A stretch of 64,000 nucleotides of DNA, taken from the NCBI GenBank assembly GCA_964019135.1, contig OZ025248.1:54367670-54431669 (forward strand), in the 5' to 3' direction. A model generated the notes under the pieces. It saw only the letters and a program-made list of their open reading frames with translations, was not told the DNA's origin and ran no database searches. Shown here piece by piece: positions 1 to 14,200 of the stretch. Within the stretch, counting starts at the first letter, position 1, and each line of letters starts with the position of its first letter. The translations under genes and the position numbers were made by a program. The DNA is from Arenicola marina. Its lineage: Eukaryota; Annelida; Polychaeta; Arenicolidae.

Positions 1-1403
1 AAATGGGCTTTTCATTTCACCGTGAACCGGGAATGGGATATTAGCCGATCGTCGTGATCAAGAATTTTCATTAATCGTGAACTGAAAATATTAATATTAA
101 CAACCATGAATTGTAAAATCGTCAATTTATATCTTGTATCCGCCTCTTCCATTCTATGCAGGGAGTTTTCCATTTTACTCATCGCGACCTGGAAATAAAG
201 AAATTGATTTTTTTGTGATTTGGGAATTCGACTCCCCCGCCCCCCCCCCCCCCCACCTCGCCCTCCCCCTATTCTGTGTTCCCACGATGTCTATATGATT
301 TTTGAGTGCTACACTGGGGCCTTTCCGCTTTTTAGTTTCATTCCAGGAAAACGCTTACAAATGTTGAGAATATGGGTCCCACCTCCACTTTGGCATGTCA
401 AATGGATGCAAAGGGTGCCAGAGCTCGTGGTAAGAGTAGTGAACTGTTATTATTGACATAATTCTTGTAAACGTGCAATTTTTACGTGAATTAAACCTAG
501 GCCAATAATCATGTTACAAGCCTTTTGATTGTGACAGGGCAATAGTAAGGGAACGTTAATTCATGTACTCGGAGACTTTGATTCGAAAAATGGCTATATT
601 TATCGCGGTACAAGCCATCAGGATGTACATTTACAAATGGACACCGTGATGACATTAGGGGCAGCCGAGTTTTGAGCAAGAGCTCATGCAACGAGACTTC
701 AAACGAATGATAACATATATATATCGTATCCACGCGCCTTTGTAATCTTTCCAACGGCTCGACGCTGCAAAGGTTCCAACATCTTGCTGGACTACAGTGC
801 ATATTGGGACATATTGTCTCGAACCCAAGGGGGGGGGGGCATTTTTATACCCATATTGTGATGAAAAAGATACCCCTATAGAGCGGATATTTTAAAACTT
901 GCGACCGACCGGGGGGGTGGGGGGGGGAACTCTGGAAATCCACGTTCATGGAGCGGGTTGCCGGGAAAAAATACCCCTTACTTACGAGTGGATTTTGAAG
1001 GTGAAAAAAAGGCGGGGGAAGGGGGGTGGGGGCTTTACCGCGGAACCCCCTTAACCCCAGCAATGTAGTATGCCCCCGCCCCCCCCCGCCTCGGGTCTCG
1101 GCGTCATATTTTGTGAAGTCACTCGTCCACAACTGTCCCTCATTCACTTAAAAATTTATATTTAATAATAGCAAACCAACCGAAGTCGCTATTATAACAA
1201 TAAAAAAACTGCGAAAGTCAAGAAACGTAAAAACATCAACTGTTGACAAGTTTAGAGCAAGGAGGTGGGGGCGGAGAGGGGGAATGTGGGGACATGAGGT
1301 TGGAGAGAGAGGGAGAAAAGGTAGGGGTGGGGGCTGGTGTCACCAGCGATTCGTCGACAGCGTGCTGGTCATGAGCTGGTGCAGCACTAACGGTACCACC
1401 CCC
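1..1403. other. Gene-free, G-tract-rich sequence
   Basis: I see no coding exon, RNA gene or complete element here. The stretch contains a C-run at about 237-255 and several G-runs of 8-10 bases between 830 and 1090. The phrase 'aaaacttgcgacc' beside long G-runs near 890-920 resembles the repeat-like sequence at about 39200-39250, so both may belong to one dispersed repeat family. The short open frames have no recognisable product. Confidence 0.5.
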
Positions 1404-4400
1404 CTAGATAATAGCCCTTGATGCTACTGTGGGTAGATAGATAATAGGCTTTGGTGCCACTATGGCTAGATAGATAATAGACATTGGTGCCACGTGGCTA
1501 GATAGATAATAGGCTTTGGTGCCACTGTGGCTAGATAGATAATAGCCCTTGATGCTACTGTGGCTAGATAGATAATAGACATTGGTGCCACTGTGGCTAG
1601 ATAGATAATAGCCCTTGATGCTACTGTGGCTAGATAGATAATAGCTCTTGATGCTACTGTGGCTAGATAGATAATAGACATTGGTGCCACTGTGGCTAGA
1701 TAGATAATAGCCCTTGATGCTACTGTGGCTAGATAGATAATAGCCCTTGATGCTACTGTGGGTAGATAGATAATAGGCTTTGGTGCCACTATGGCTAGAT
1801 AGATAATAGACATTGGTGCCACGTGGCTAGATAGATAATAGGCTTTGGTGCCACTGTGGCTAGATAGATAATAGACATTGGTGCCACGTGGCTAGATAGA
1901 TAATAGGCTTTGGTGCCACTGTGGCTAGATAGATAATAGCCCTTGATGCCACTGTGGCCAGATAGATAATAGCCCTTGATGCTACTGTGGCTAGATAGAT
2001 AATAGCTCTTGATGCTACTGTGGCTAGATAGATGATAGCCCTTGATGCTACTGTGGCTAGATAGATAATAGCTCTTGATGCTACTGTGGCTCGATAGATA
2101 ATAGACATTGGTGCCACTGTGGCCAGATAGATAATACCCCTTGATGCTACTGTGGCTCGATAGATAATAGCCCTTGATGCTACTGTGGCTCGATAGATAA
2201 TAGCCCTTGATGCTACTGTGGCTCGATAGATAATAGCCCTTGATGCAACTGTGGCTAGATAGATAATAGCCCTTGATGCTACTGTGGCTCGATAGATAAT
2301 ACCACTTGATGCTACTGTGGCTCGATAGATAATAGCCCTTGATGCTACTGTGGCTAGATAGATAATAGCCCTTGATGCTACTGTGGCTCGATAGATAATA
2401 GCCCTTGATGCTACTGTGGCTAGATAGATAATAGCCCTTGATGCTACTGTGGCTCGATAGATAATAGCCCTTGATGCTACTGTGGCTCGATAGATAATAG
2501 CCCTTGATGCTACTGTGGCTAGATAGATAATAGCCCTTGATGCTACTGTGGCTCGCTAGATAATAGCCCTTGATGCTACTGTGGCTAGATAGATAATAGC
2601 CCTTGATGCTACTGTGGCTCGATAGATAATAGCCCTTGATGCTACTGTGGCTCGATAGATAATAGCCCTTGATGCTACTGTGGCTCGATAGATAATAGCC
2701 CTTGATGCTACTGTGGCTCGATAGATAATAGCCCTTGATGCTACTGTGGCTCGATAGATAATAGCCCTTGATGCTACTGTGGCTCGATAGATAATAGCCA
2801 TTGATGCTACTGTGGCTAGATAGATAATAACCCTTGATGCTACTGTGGCTCGATAGATAATAGCCCTTGATGCTACTGTGGCTCGATAGATAATAGCCCT
2901 TGATGCTACTGTGGATAGATAGATAATAGCCCTTGATGCTACCGTGGCTCGATAGATTATAGCCCTTGATGCTACTGTGGCTAGATAGATAATAGCCCTT
3001 GATGCTACTGTGGCTAGATAGATAATAGCCCTTGCTGCTACTGTGGCTCGATAGATAATAGCCCTTGATGCTACTGTGGCTCGATAGATAATAGCCCTTG
3101 ATGCTACTGTGGCTCGATAGATAATAGCCCTTGATGCTACTGTGGCTCGATAGATAATAGCCCTTGATGCTACTGTGGCTCGATAGATAATAGCCCTTGA
3201 TGCTACTGTGGCTCGATAGATAATAGCCCTTGATGCTACTGTGGCTAGATAGATAATAGCCCTTGATGCTACCGTGGCTCGATAGATTATAGCCCTTGAT
3301 GCTACTGTGGCTAGATAGATAATAGCCCTTGATGCTACTGTGGCTAGATAGATAATAGCCCTTGCTGCTACTGTGGCTCGATAGATAATAGCCCTTGATG
3401 CTACTGTGGCTCGATAGATAATAGCCCTTGATGCTACTGTGGCTCGATAGATAATAACCCTTGATGCTACTGTGGCTCGATAGATAATAGCCCTTGATGC
3501 TACTGTGGCTCGATAGATAATAGCCCTTGATGCTACTGTGGCTCGATAGATAATAGCCCTTGATGCTACTGTGGCTCGATAGATAATAGCCATTGATGCT
3601 ACTGTGGCTAGATAGATAATAACCCTTGATGCTACTGTGGCTCGATAGATAATAGCCCTTGATGCTACTGTGGCTCGATAGATAGTAGCCCTTGATGCTA
3701 CTGTGGCTAGATAGATAATAGCCCTTGATGCTACCGTGGCTCGATAGATTATAGCCCTTGATGCTACTGTGGCTAGATAGATAATAGCCCTTGATGCTAC
3801 TGTGGCTAGATAGATAATAGCCCTTGCTGCTACTGTGGCTCGATAGATAATAGCCCTTGATGCTACTGTGGCTCGATAGATAATAGCCCTTGATGCTACT
3901 GTGGCTCGATAGATAATAGCCCTTGATGCTACTGTGGCTCGATAGATAATAGCCCTTGATGCTACTGTGGCTCGATAGATAATAGCCCTTGATGCTACTG
4001 TGGCTCGATAGATAATAGCCCTTGATGCTACTGTGGCTAGATAGATAATAGCCCTTGATGCTACCGTGGCTCGATAGATTATAGCCCTTGATGCTACTGT
4101 GGCTAGATAGATAATAGCTCTTGATGCTACTGTGGCTAGATAGATAATATACATTGGTGCCACTGTGGCCAGATAGATAATAGCCCTTGATGCTACTGTG
4201 GCTAGATAGATAATAGCTCTTGATGCTACTGTGGCTAGATAGATAATAGACATTGGTGCCACTGTGGCCAGATAGATAATAGCCCTTGATGCTACTGTGG
4301 CTAGATAGATAATAGCTCTTGATGCTACTGTGGCTAGATAGATAATAGCCCTTGATGCTACTGTGGCTAGATAGATAATAGCCCTTGATGCTACTGTGGC

Positions 4401-7400
4401 TAGATAGATAATAGCTCTTGATGCTACTGTGGCTAGATAGATGATAGCCCTTGATGCTACTGTGGCTAGATAGATAATAGCTCTTGATGCTACTGTGGCT
4501 CGATAGATAATAGACATTGGTGCCACTGTGGCCAGATAGATAATACCCCTTGATGCTACTGTGGCTCGATAGATAATAGCCCTTGATGCTACTGTGGCTC
4601 GATAGATAATAGCCCTTGATGCTACTGTGGCTCGATAGATAATAGCCCTTGATGCAACTGTGGCTAGATAGATAATAGCCCTTGATGCTACTGTGGCTCG
4701 ATAGATAATACCACTTGATGCTACTGTGGCTCGATAGATAATAGCCCTTGATGCTACTGTGGCTAGATAGATAATAGCCCTTGATGCTACTGTGGCTCGA
4801 TAGATAATAGCCCTTGATGCTACTGTGGCTAGATAGATAATAGCCCTTGATGCTACTGTGGCTCGATAGATAATAGCCCTTGATGCTACTGTGGCTCGAT
4901 AGATAATAGCCCTTGATGCTACTGTGGCTAGATAGATAATAGCCCTTGATGCTACTGTGGCTCGCTAGATAATAGCCCTTGATGCTACTGTGGCTAGATA
5001 GATAATAGCCCTTGATGCTACTGTGGCTCGATAGATAATAGCCCTTGATGCTACTGTGGCTCGATAGATAATAGCCCTTGATGCTACTGTGGCTCGATAG
5101 ATAATAGCCCTTGATGCTACTGTGGCTCGATAGATAATAGCCCTTGATGCTACTGTGGCTCGATAGATAATAGCCCTTGATGCTACTGTGGCTCGATAGA
5201 TAATAGCCATTGATGCTACTGTGGCTAGATAGATAATAACCCTTGATGCTACTGTGGCTCGATAGATAATAGCCCTTGATGCTACTGTGGCTCGATAGAT
5301 AATAGCCCTTGATGCTACTGTGGCTAGATAGATAATAGCCCTTGATGCTACCGTGGCTCAATAGATTATAGCCCTTGATGCTACTGTGGCTAGATAGATA
5401 ATAGCCCTTGATGCTACTGTGGCTAGATAGATAATAGCCCTTGCTGCTACTGTGGCTCGATAGATAATAGCCCTTGATGCTACTGTGGCTCGATAGATAA
5501 TAGCCCTTGATGCTACTGTGGCTCGATAGATAATAGCCCTTGATGCTACTGTGGCTCGATAGATAATAGCCCTTGATGCTACTGTGGCTCGATAGATAAT
5601 AGCCCTTGATGCTACTGTGGCTCGATAGATAATAGCCCTTGATGCTACTGTGGCTAGATAGATAATAGCCCTTGATGCTACCGTGGCTCGATAGATTATA
5701 GCCCTTGATGCTACTGTGGCTAGATAGATAATAGCCCTTGATGCTACTGTGGCTAGATAGATAATAGCCCTTGCTGCTACTGTGGCTCGATAGATAATAG
5801 CCCTTGATGCTACTGTGGCTCGATAGATAATAGCCCTTGATGCTACTGTGGCTCGATAGATAATAACCCTTGATGCTACTGTGGCTCGATAGATAATAGC
5901 CCTTGATGCTACTGTGGCTCGATAGATAATAGCCCTTGATGCTACTGTGGCTCGATAGATAATAGCCCTTGATGCTACTGTGGCTCGATAGATAATAGCC
6001 ATTGATGCTACTGTGGCTAGATAGATAATAACCCTTGATGCTACTGTGGCTCGATAGATAATAGCCCTTGATGCTACTGTGGCTCGATAGATAATAGCCC
6101 TTGATGCTACTGTGGCTAGATAGATAATAGCCCTTGATGCTACCGTGGCTCGATAGATTATAGCCCTTGATGCTACTGTGGCTAGATAGATAATAGCCCT
6201 TGATGCTACTGTGGCTAGATAGATAATAGCCCTTGCTGCTACTGTGGCTCGATAGATAATAGCCCTTGATGCTACCGTGGCTCGATAGATAATAGCCCTT
6301 GATGCTACTGTGGCTCGATAGATAATAGCCCTTGATGCTACTGTGGCTCGATAGATAATAGCCCTTGATGCTACTGTGGCTCGATAGATAATAGCCCTTG
6401 ATGCTACTGTGGCTCGATAGATAATAGCCCTTGATGCTACTGTGGCTAGATAGATAATAGCCCTTGATGCTACCGTGGCTCGATAGATTATAGCCCTTGA
6501 TGCTACTGTGGCTAGATAGATAATAGCCCTTGATGCTACTGTGGCTAGATAGATAATAGCCCTTGCTGCTACTGTGGCTCGATAGATAATAGCCCTTGAT
6601 GCTACTGTGGCTCGATAGATAATAGCCCTTGATGCTACTGTGGCTCGATAGATAATAGCCCTTGATGCTACTGTGGCTCGATAGATAATAGCCCTTGATG
6701 CTACTGTGGCTCGATAGATAATAGCCCTTGATGCTACTGTGGCTCGATAGATAATAGCCATTGATGCTACTGTGGCTAGATAGATAATAACCCTTGATGC
6801 TACTGTGGCTCGATTGATAATAGCCCTTGATGCTACTGTGGCTCGATAGATAATAGCCCTTGATGCTACTGTGGCTAGATAGATAATAGCCCTTGATGCT
6901 ACCGTGGCTCGATAGATTATAGCCCTTGATGCTACTGTGGCTAGATAGATAATAGCCCTTGATGCTACTGTGGCTAGATAGATAATAGCCCTTGCTGCTA
7001 CTGTGGCTCGATAGATAATAGCCCTTGATGCTACTGTGGCTCGATAGATAATAGCCCTTGATGCTACTGTGGCTCGATAGATAATAGCCCTTGATGCTAC
7101 TGTGGCTCGATAGATAATAACCCTTGATGCTACTGTGGCTCGATATATAATAGCCCTTGATGCTACTGTGGCTCGATAGATAATAGCCCTTGATGCTACT
7201 GTGGCTAGATAGATAATAGCCCTTGATGCTACCGTGGCTCGATAGATTATAGCCCTTGATGCTACTGTGGCTAGATAGATAATAGCCCTTGATGCTACTG
7301 TGGCTCGATAGATAATAGCCCTTGATGCTACTGTGGCTCGATAGATAATAGCCCTTGATGCTACTGTGGCTCGATAGATAATAGCCCTTGATGCTACTGT

Positions 7401-8096
7401 GGCTCGATAGATAATAGCCCTTGATGCTACTGTGGCTCGATAGATAATAGCCCTTGATGCTACTGTGGCTCGATAGATAATAGCCATTGATGCTACTGTG
7501 GCTAGATAGATAATAACCCTTGATGCTACTGTGGCTCGATAGATAATAGCCCTTGATGCTACTGTGGCTCGATAGATAATAGCCCTTGATGCTACTGTGG
7601 CTAGATAGATAATAGCCCTTGATGCTACCGTGGCTCGATAGATTATAGCCCTTGATGCTACTGTGGCTAGATAGATAATAGCCCTTGATGCTACTGTGGC
7701 TAGATAGATAATAGCCCTTGCTGCTACTGTGGCTCGATAGATAATAGCCCTTGATGCTACCGTGGCTCGATAGATTATAGCCCTTGATGCTACTGTGGCT
7801 AGATAGATAATAGCCCTTGATGCTACTGTGGCTAGATAGATAATAGCCCTTGATGCTACTGTGGCTAGATAGATAATAGCCCTTGCTGCTACTGTGGCTC
7901 GATAGATAATAGCCCTTGATGCTACTGTGGCTCGATAGATAATAGCCCTTGATGCTACTGTGGCTCGATAGATAATAGCCCTTGATGCTACTGTGGCTCG
8001 ATAGATAATAGCCCTTGATGCTACTGTGGCTAGATAGATAATAGCCCTTGATGCTACTGTGGCTAGATAGATAATTGGCTTTGGCGCCACTATGGC
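1404..8096. repeat. 33-bp minisatellite, about 200 copies, GATA-motif rich
   Basis: This is a near-perfect tandem array of a 33-bp unit containing 'gatagataatagcccttgat' followed by 'gctactgtggctc' or 'gctactgtggcta'. Most units contain AGATAA, which fits the WGATAR consensus of GATA factors. Variant units (for example 'accgtggctcgatagatta', 'gccattgatgct', 'cccttgctgct' and 'gacattggtgcc') recur at regular distances, often 330 then 462 bp, showing a higher-order organisation. Because 33 is a multiple of three, two minus-strand frames stay open for up to about 1,190 codons. I regard those as by-products, since there is no start context, no exon signal and no non-repeat protein sequence. Confidence 0.95.
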
Positions 8097-9412
8097 AGAG
8101 CCAATTACAAATTCCTCTTGGTGCATCAAAGCTCGAGAGCGATATACAATGATTTGTATGCGATCAAAATCCAATAGGCATATCATTACGTTTGATAGTG
8201 TACTCACCGTAGAGCAGGTTTGTCAGTAGAACGTGAATGGAATCGACTTGACCGCATAGCATCAAAGAGGTGGCAGTTTTGTCGCCTTAGGGACAGCTAG
8301 CATATAACGAACGTTACGCCAACGATAGACGATAGAGAGAGCTTTTGTTTTTTCGCCATACTCATATATGTTCATACATAACCATTCAGTGTCCATAATT
8401 ACTTGTCTCTCCACGACCTTTGTGGCAATATTAACGGTTGTTTGGTTTCGCCTGATAATACTTTATCTTTGCCTTAAGGGTAGGAAAGGTGTAGGAGGGG
8501 GGGTGGGGGCGCATGGGGAGGGGGGGGGTGGCTGGGGAAGCGGTGGGGGTAGGGGAGTTAATCACAGGCCGCGTCCAGGACACGAACGGATCGTCCGATG
8601 CCCTGACCAAGCAAACACGTACGTCACTTCCGGTGAGTGATGACGCATGAATTAATGATCATCCGGGTGTCGATGTCGGCGTACGGTCGCCTTGGTAACA
8701 TACGATCTCCTTTACCAATGTACCGACAGATTACAGGCCCACCATCCTCATTGGATACTATCACCTCCATTATCGCCCCCCCCCACCCCTCCTCTCAGAA
8801 CCGCCATCTTCAATACCCATGATGGCTACTGGAATGGCGTGGTCGGGAAAGCATTCGGTTTTGTGAATAGACTTGTGTAGATAATCTAGTCAAGGTGCCG
8901 GAGTTCTATTGTCGCCCATATTTATTTTCCCTAAGGCTAAGTCCCAACTTATTTTTTTCTTTCAGTATGGCTTTATATCAATATTGCCCCATTTATAATG
9001 CCTATCCACGGTGACCCTCCATACTGACATCCTTCATCATTACATCAATGACATGCAGCGTAGAGGTCCACACTCCACGTCTCCCCCTCCCCCTCCATCC
9101 CCGCTTCCCCCAGACGCCAATGTTACGCATTCACCTCCCCAATTACGACCACACCCTACCCCTCCCACCTCATCTTCCTGCAGATCAAGTACCCACGACC
9201 GTCGCCCTGCGAGCACTCACCTCCCCCACCCCACCGCCGAAGTTTCACCTCGTCTCTCGTTTCCAGAGTCCACGCAGCAACCAGAACACCACTTCCATCC
9301 CCTTGCCCCGCCCCTGAGCAGGTGGCTGGGCATTTCGATGGGATTCCCGATGACTAGACCCAATGAACCAGTGACCCAGTGGGCGGACACTGCCTCGGTA
9401 ACACGCATACAT
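8097..9412. other. Non-coding stretch with G-rich and C-rich tracts
   Basis: I recognise no gene here. It contains a G-rich run at about 8490-8560, C-runs near 8780 and C/T-rich sequence at 9075-9270. Short open frames exist on both strands but show no family similarity and are dominated by low-complexity proline or glycine. Confidence 0.45.
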
Positions 9413-9580
9413 CACGTGACCTCTCTGGTTGGATTCATGATCCCCCGTTGGTCACCTGACCTCTCTGGTTGGCCTCATGATTCCTCGTTGGTCACGTGAT
9501 CTCTCTGGTTAGCCTCATGATCCCCCGTTGGTCACGTGATCTCTCTGGTTAGCCTCATGATCCCCCGTTGGCCACGTGAC
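9413..9580. repeat. 40-bp tandem repeat with E-box, about 4 copies
   Basis: The units repeat at exactly 40 bp. CACGTG lies at 9413, 9493, 9533 and 9573, and a CACCTG variant lies at 9453. Each is followed by 'tctctggtt' and 'ctcatgatcccccgttgg' or a near match. CACGTG is the canonical bHLH-zip E-box. No gene is seen immediately next to it. Confidence 0.85.
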
Positions 9581-9683
9581 GGTCCCTATCTCTTTCAAGG
9601 TCATATTGTATGTTGATCACGGGCATATTTGCCTTTTCTGCGAGGGGAAGCGATATTGTCACAATGCCAGGCTGCGACATTTG

Positions 9684-9920
9684 AATAAAAAACAATTCTA
9701 AAATTCAGAATTAAGTTTATGTGTTCGCGAAGATGTTATTTAGCCCGTTAAGGAAACAAAACCCCCCTCCAGTACAGAAACAAGAATGGACTCTTCCACG
9801 TTGACGCGTCTAGCAACCCGCTGTTAACTGAAGTCAGCCCATGAGAGACCGGCTGCTGGCTGGCGGCACGAAGTTCTACCCAGTCGGTCATTCGGACAAC
9901 AGATGCTGACTCTATTTGTT
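9684..9920 (+). repeat. Solo copy of a 235-bp module also found in the 1.33-kb tandem repeat
   Basis: This segment, from 'aaaaaacaattctaaaattc' to 'acaacagatgctgac', matches 11826-12047 and 13154-13375 closely, with a handful of substitutions and one small indel. It begins with an inverted repeat of the form AATTCTGAA/TTCAGAATT. Sequence on either side does not match the tandem copies, so the module seems to move or duplicate independently. No coding potential is recognised. Confidence 0.75.
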
Positions 9921-10185
9921 TGGCTGTTAACTGAGAATCCACTTCCCATGTTGAAAAACGATGAAGGGCAGAGCATGATCATGCGTCAACTTACCTATCA
10001 TGCATTTGTTACAATATAGGAAATAAGAAATGACTATGCTGGCACAACAAGACAACAGCGGCGACAGTTGAGTGTGCTAGTTTCTTGTTTGCACTGTTTC
10101 CATCTATAACTTGCAGACAAAACGGTCAAGTCATCTGACACTTTTAAGCGGTATAGTTGTAAGATGGTAACCTGAAAACAGTTAA

Positions 10186-10700
10186 AGGCAATAGGTCTGC
10201 TCAGCCGGGGCTGAGGACCAAATGTTGCCCAACGCCTCCATATCCATGATGCGATGATGTCTCAAAGAATTACAATATGTTGTATAATTTCAGATTCCAG
10301 TAAGCTTATGACAGCCGTGTGGGCAACAATGAATGAGGTGGCCAGTAAGTAACATGCAGGCATGGTGAGAAGTGTGATTTGGTGAAGGGCAATATTTCTG
10401 CTCAGCCGAGGTTGAGGACAAAAAGTTGCACAATGCCTCCATATCCATGATGCGATGATGCCTCAATGAATTACAATATGTTGTATAGTTTCACATTGCA
10501 GTAAGTTTATGACAGCTGTGCGGACAACAATGGATGAGGCGGCCTGTAAGTAACATGCAGGCATGGTGAGAAGTGTGTTTTGGTGACGGGCAATAACTCT
10601 GCTCAGCTGGGGCTGAGGATCAAAAGTTGCCCAACGCATCCATATCGATTATGCAATGATAAGGCAATTATAAAAATATGTTTTATAGTTTCAGACCCTT
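10186..10700. repeat. About 190-bp tandem repeat, 2.7 copies
   Basis: Three successive copies begin with 'ggcaat' plus 'tctgctcagc' at about 10190, 10388 and 10580. They share 'catatccatgatgcgatgat', 'ttacaatatgttgtata' and 'aagtaacatgcaggcatggt'. The copies are diverged by substitutions and small indels, so this is an older duplication than the nearby 1.33-kb repeat. Confidence 0.8.
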
Positions 10701-11224
10701 AACAATAGTATATATATTTAATATATGAATAATAAGCTTTACAATTATGCGCCGGGGTCCCGGTATGAATTAAATAGGCTTTGCTCCGCCGCGGTAATCA
10801 TTTCCTATATAACTAGCCGTATGCAAAGTAGGTGTATTTAGCTTAGCAGGGGCGGAGAAACCACACTTTGTTTATTTGTTGCATCCATGATGGGATTAAT
10901 TTAATTTATTGACTGAACACCGATGTCAACATCAGAAGTAGATTTGCCTAACCTAGGTAATCATGTATCATATAATCAGCCACAGGTCATCTGAAAAGAT
11001 GTGTGTTTAATACAGCTGGGGCTAAGAAACTTCACAACTTATTTGTTACAATCAAAATGTGAATAATATAATTACTATTTGAACACCGCAGTAATAGTTA
11101 AAAGCAAAGTTTCTTCGGCCGGCAAAGACTCAGATCTCGTGTATGTAAGTTACATGAGGATTCACGCTGGCTACGCCCTTGGGTGGGGGTGCTGATCATC
11201 CATCTGGTTATGTCTAATCAGCTG

Positions 11225-14200
11225 TGGCGGATGTCCCCTCACCTTTCCTGGCTTAACGATAAGAGTAATCAGCTCAGTTGAAAATTTAGTACGTGGTAAC
11301 TCAAGCTGACTGAAAATGATATGTCAATTTTAGGCCAACACATTAATTCTGAGTGGTCTTAATTCAATTTTAATTTCATCTAAACGTGCGAAATTTACCA
11401 CGTATTGTCAGCATATCCACTTTTACCAATTCTAAGGTGATCAGTCCATATATATTTGGATAATGTATTTGGCATACGTACATGCCGATGTGTGCCACAT
11501 GGCAATTGCTTACGCCAACTCATAATAGGGTCACGTGGTCTATTCACGTTTATTGGCGATGCGTTCCGCCAATTACTGGCGAAGTGTTCCGCCAGTTAGT
11601 GGCGAAGTGTTCCGCCAGTTAGTGGCGAAGTGTTACGCCAGTTAGTGGCGAAGTGTTCCGCCACTTTTATTTAATTTATTTGACAAGTTGCTTGTCATGT
11701 AGTGTCTTTCTCACTCGGCAAATAAATTTGCCCTTTCCAATTCCATACATTGTGTTCTGTTTTCTTGCCAGGAAACAAGCTGCGGGCGAGCCAGCTTATC
11801 TTTACGAATTCGTAGCTAATAACATAAAAAACAATTCTGAAATTCAGAATTAAGTTTGTGTTCGCGAAGATGTTATTTAGCCCGTTAAGGAAACAAAACC
11901 CCCCTCCAGTACAGAAACAAGAATGGACGCTTCAACGTTGACGCGTCTAGCAACCCGCTGTTTACTGAAGTCAGCCAATGAGAGACCGGCTGCTGGCTGG
12001 CCGCAAGAAGTTCTACCCAGTCGGTCATTCGGACAACAGATGCTGACGAGGTTACCTCCTCCTCCCCACCGCCTCCTTTATAATAAGTTTTGCTTGCATT
12101 TCAGTTTTATCACTACTCGAGGAATTATTAAATTGATAAGTATAGTAGGATTTATACCATACAATTCTTCTATGTATGAACTTTCGTAATAAACTGACGT
12201 AGAATTATTTGATTAACAGATAACTTAACATTTCAGGAAATGGATGACCACTGTTCCTTATTTTTCTAAACCTCATTTGTAAATGCTATCATACCTTCGA
12301 TAACCCCAGCTTTCAACACAATAGAAAGCTACGTTACATATGAGAATTCCAGTGACTAGCCTAAAAGCGACCATACGAAGTTTTAATCAATATTATTTAA
12401 TCTCCAGACCAAGTATAAATCTTGAAATTTGTTCATTTTAATAGAAGTTTTCGCCAATTCTTTTTGGTTACTCCACTGAGGGATCGCGATTGGGAATAAA
12501 TCCCAATTATATATGTACCAAGGTATTCAAATTTGAAACTTAATGCATGTTATTGTTATATTTGTGAGTATGGCGGATGTCCCCTCACCTTTCCTGGCTT
12601 AACGATAAGAGTAATCAGCTCAGTTGAAAATTTAGTACGTGGTAACTCAAGCTGACAGAAAATGATATGTCAATTTTAGGCCAACACATTAATTCTGAGT
12701 GGTCTTAATTCAATTTTAATTTAGCTTTTACTTAAACGTGCGAAATTTACCACGTATTGTCAGCATATCCACTTTTACCAATTCTAAGGTGATCAGTCCA
12801 TATATATTTGGATAATGTATTTGGCATACGTACATGCCGATGTGTGCCACATGGCAATTGCTTACGCCAACTCATAATAGGGTCACGTGGTCTATTCACG
12901 TTTATTGGCGATGCGTTCCGCCAATTACTGGCGAAGTGTTCCGCCAGTTAGTGGCGAAGTGTTCCGCCAGTTAGTGCGAAGTGTTCCGCCACTTTTATTT
13001 AATTTATTTGACAATTTGCTTGTCATGTAGTGTCTTTCTCACTCGGCAAATAAATTTGCCCTTTCCAATTCCATACACTGTGTTCTGTTTTCTTGCCAGG
13101 AAACAAGCTGCGGGCGAGCCAGCTTATCTTTACGAATTCGTATCTAATAACATAAAAAACAATTCTGAAATTCAGAATTAAGTTTGTGTTCGCGAAGATG
13201 TTATTTAGCCCGTTAAGGAAACAAAACCCCCCTCCAGTACAGAAACAAGAATGGACGCTTCAACGTTGACGCGTCTAGCAACCCGCTGTTTACTGAAGTC
13301 AGCCAATGAGAGACCGGCTGCTGGCTGGCGGCAAGAAGTTCTACCCAGTCGGTCATTCGGACAACAGATGCTGACGAGGTTACCTCCTCCTCCCCACCGC
13401 CTCCTTTATAATAAGTTTTGCTTGCATTTCAGTTTTATCACTACTCGAGGAATTATTAAATTGATAAGTATAGTAGGATTTATACCATACAATTCTTCTA
13501 TGTATGAACTTTCGTAATAAACTGACGTAGAATTATTTGATTAACAGATAACTTAACATTTCAGGAAATGGATGACCACTGTTCCTTATTTTTCTAAACC
13601 TCATTTGTAAATGCTATCATACCTTCGATAACCCCAGCTTTCAACACAATAGAAAGCTACGTTACATATGAGAATTCCAGTGACTAGCCTAAAAGCGACC
13701 ATACGAAGTTTTAATCAATATTATTGAATCTCCAGACCAAGTATAAATCTTGAAATTTGTTCATTTTAATAGAAGTTTTCGCCAATTCTTTTTGGTTACT
13801 CCACTGAGGGATCGCGATTGGGAATAAATCCCAATTATATATGTACCAAGGTATTCAAATTTGAAACTTAATGCATGTTATTGTTATATTTGTGAGTATG
13901 GCGGATGTCCCCTCACCTTTCCTGGCTTAACGATAAGAGTAATCAGCTCAGTTGAAAATTTAGTACGTGGTAACTCAAGCTGACAGAAAATGATATGTCA
14001 ATTTTAGGCCAACACATTAATTCTGAGTGGTCTTAATTCAATTTTAATTTAGCTTTTACTTAAACGTGCGAAATTTACCACGTATTGTCAGCATATCCAC
14101 TTTTACCAATTCTAAGGTGATCAGTCCATATATATTTGGATAATGTATTTGGCATACGTACATGCCGATGTGTGCCACATGGCAATTGCTTACGCCAACT

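Noticed and set aside
1404-8096. CRISPR-like array
   Set aside because: The repeats are contiguous, with no unique spacers, and the DNA is animal.
1466-8207. Minus-strand open frames of 1,188, 949 and 656 codons of SIKGYYLSSHS or ASRAIIYRATV repeats
   Set aside because: They are the 33-bp minisatellite read through in two frames. The unit is a multiple of three with no stop in those frames, and two different frames being open at once argues against coding.
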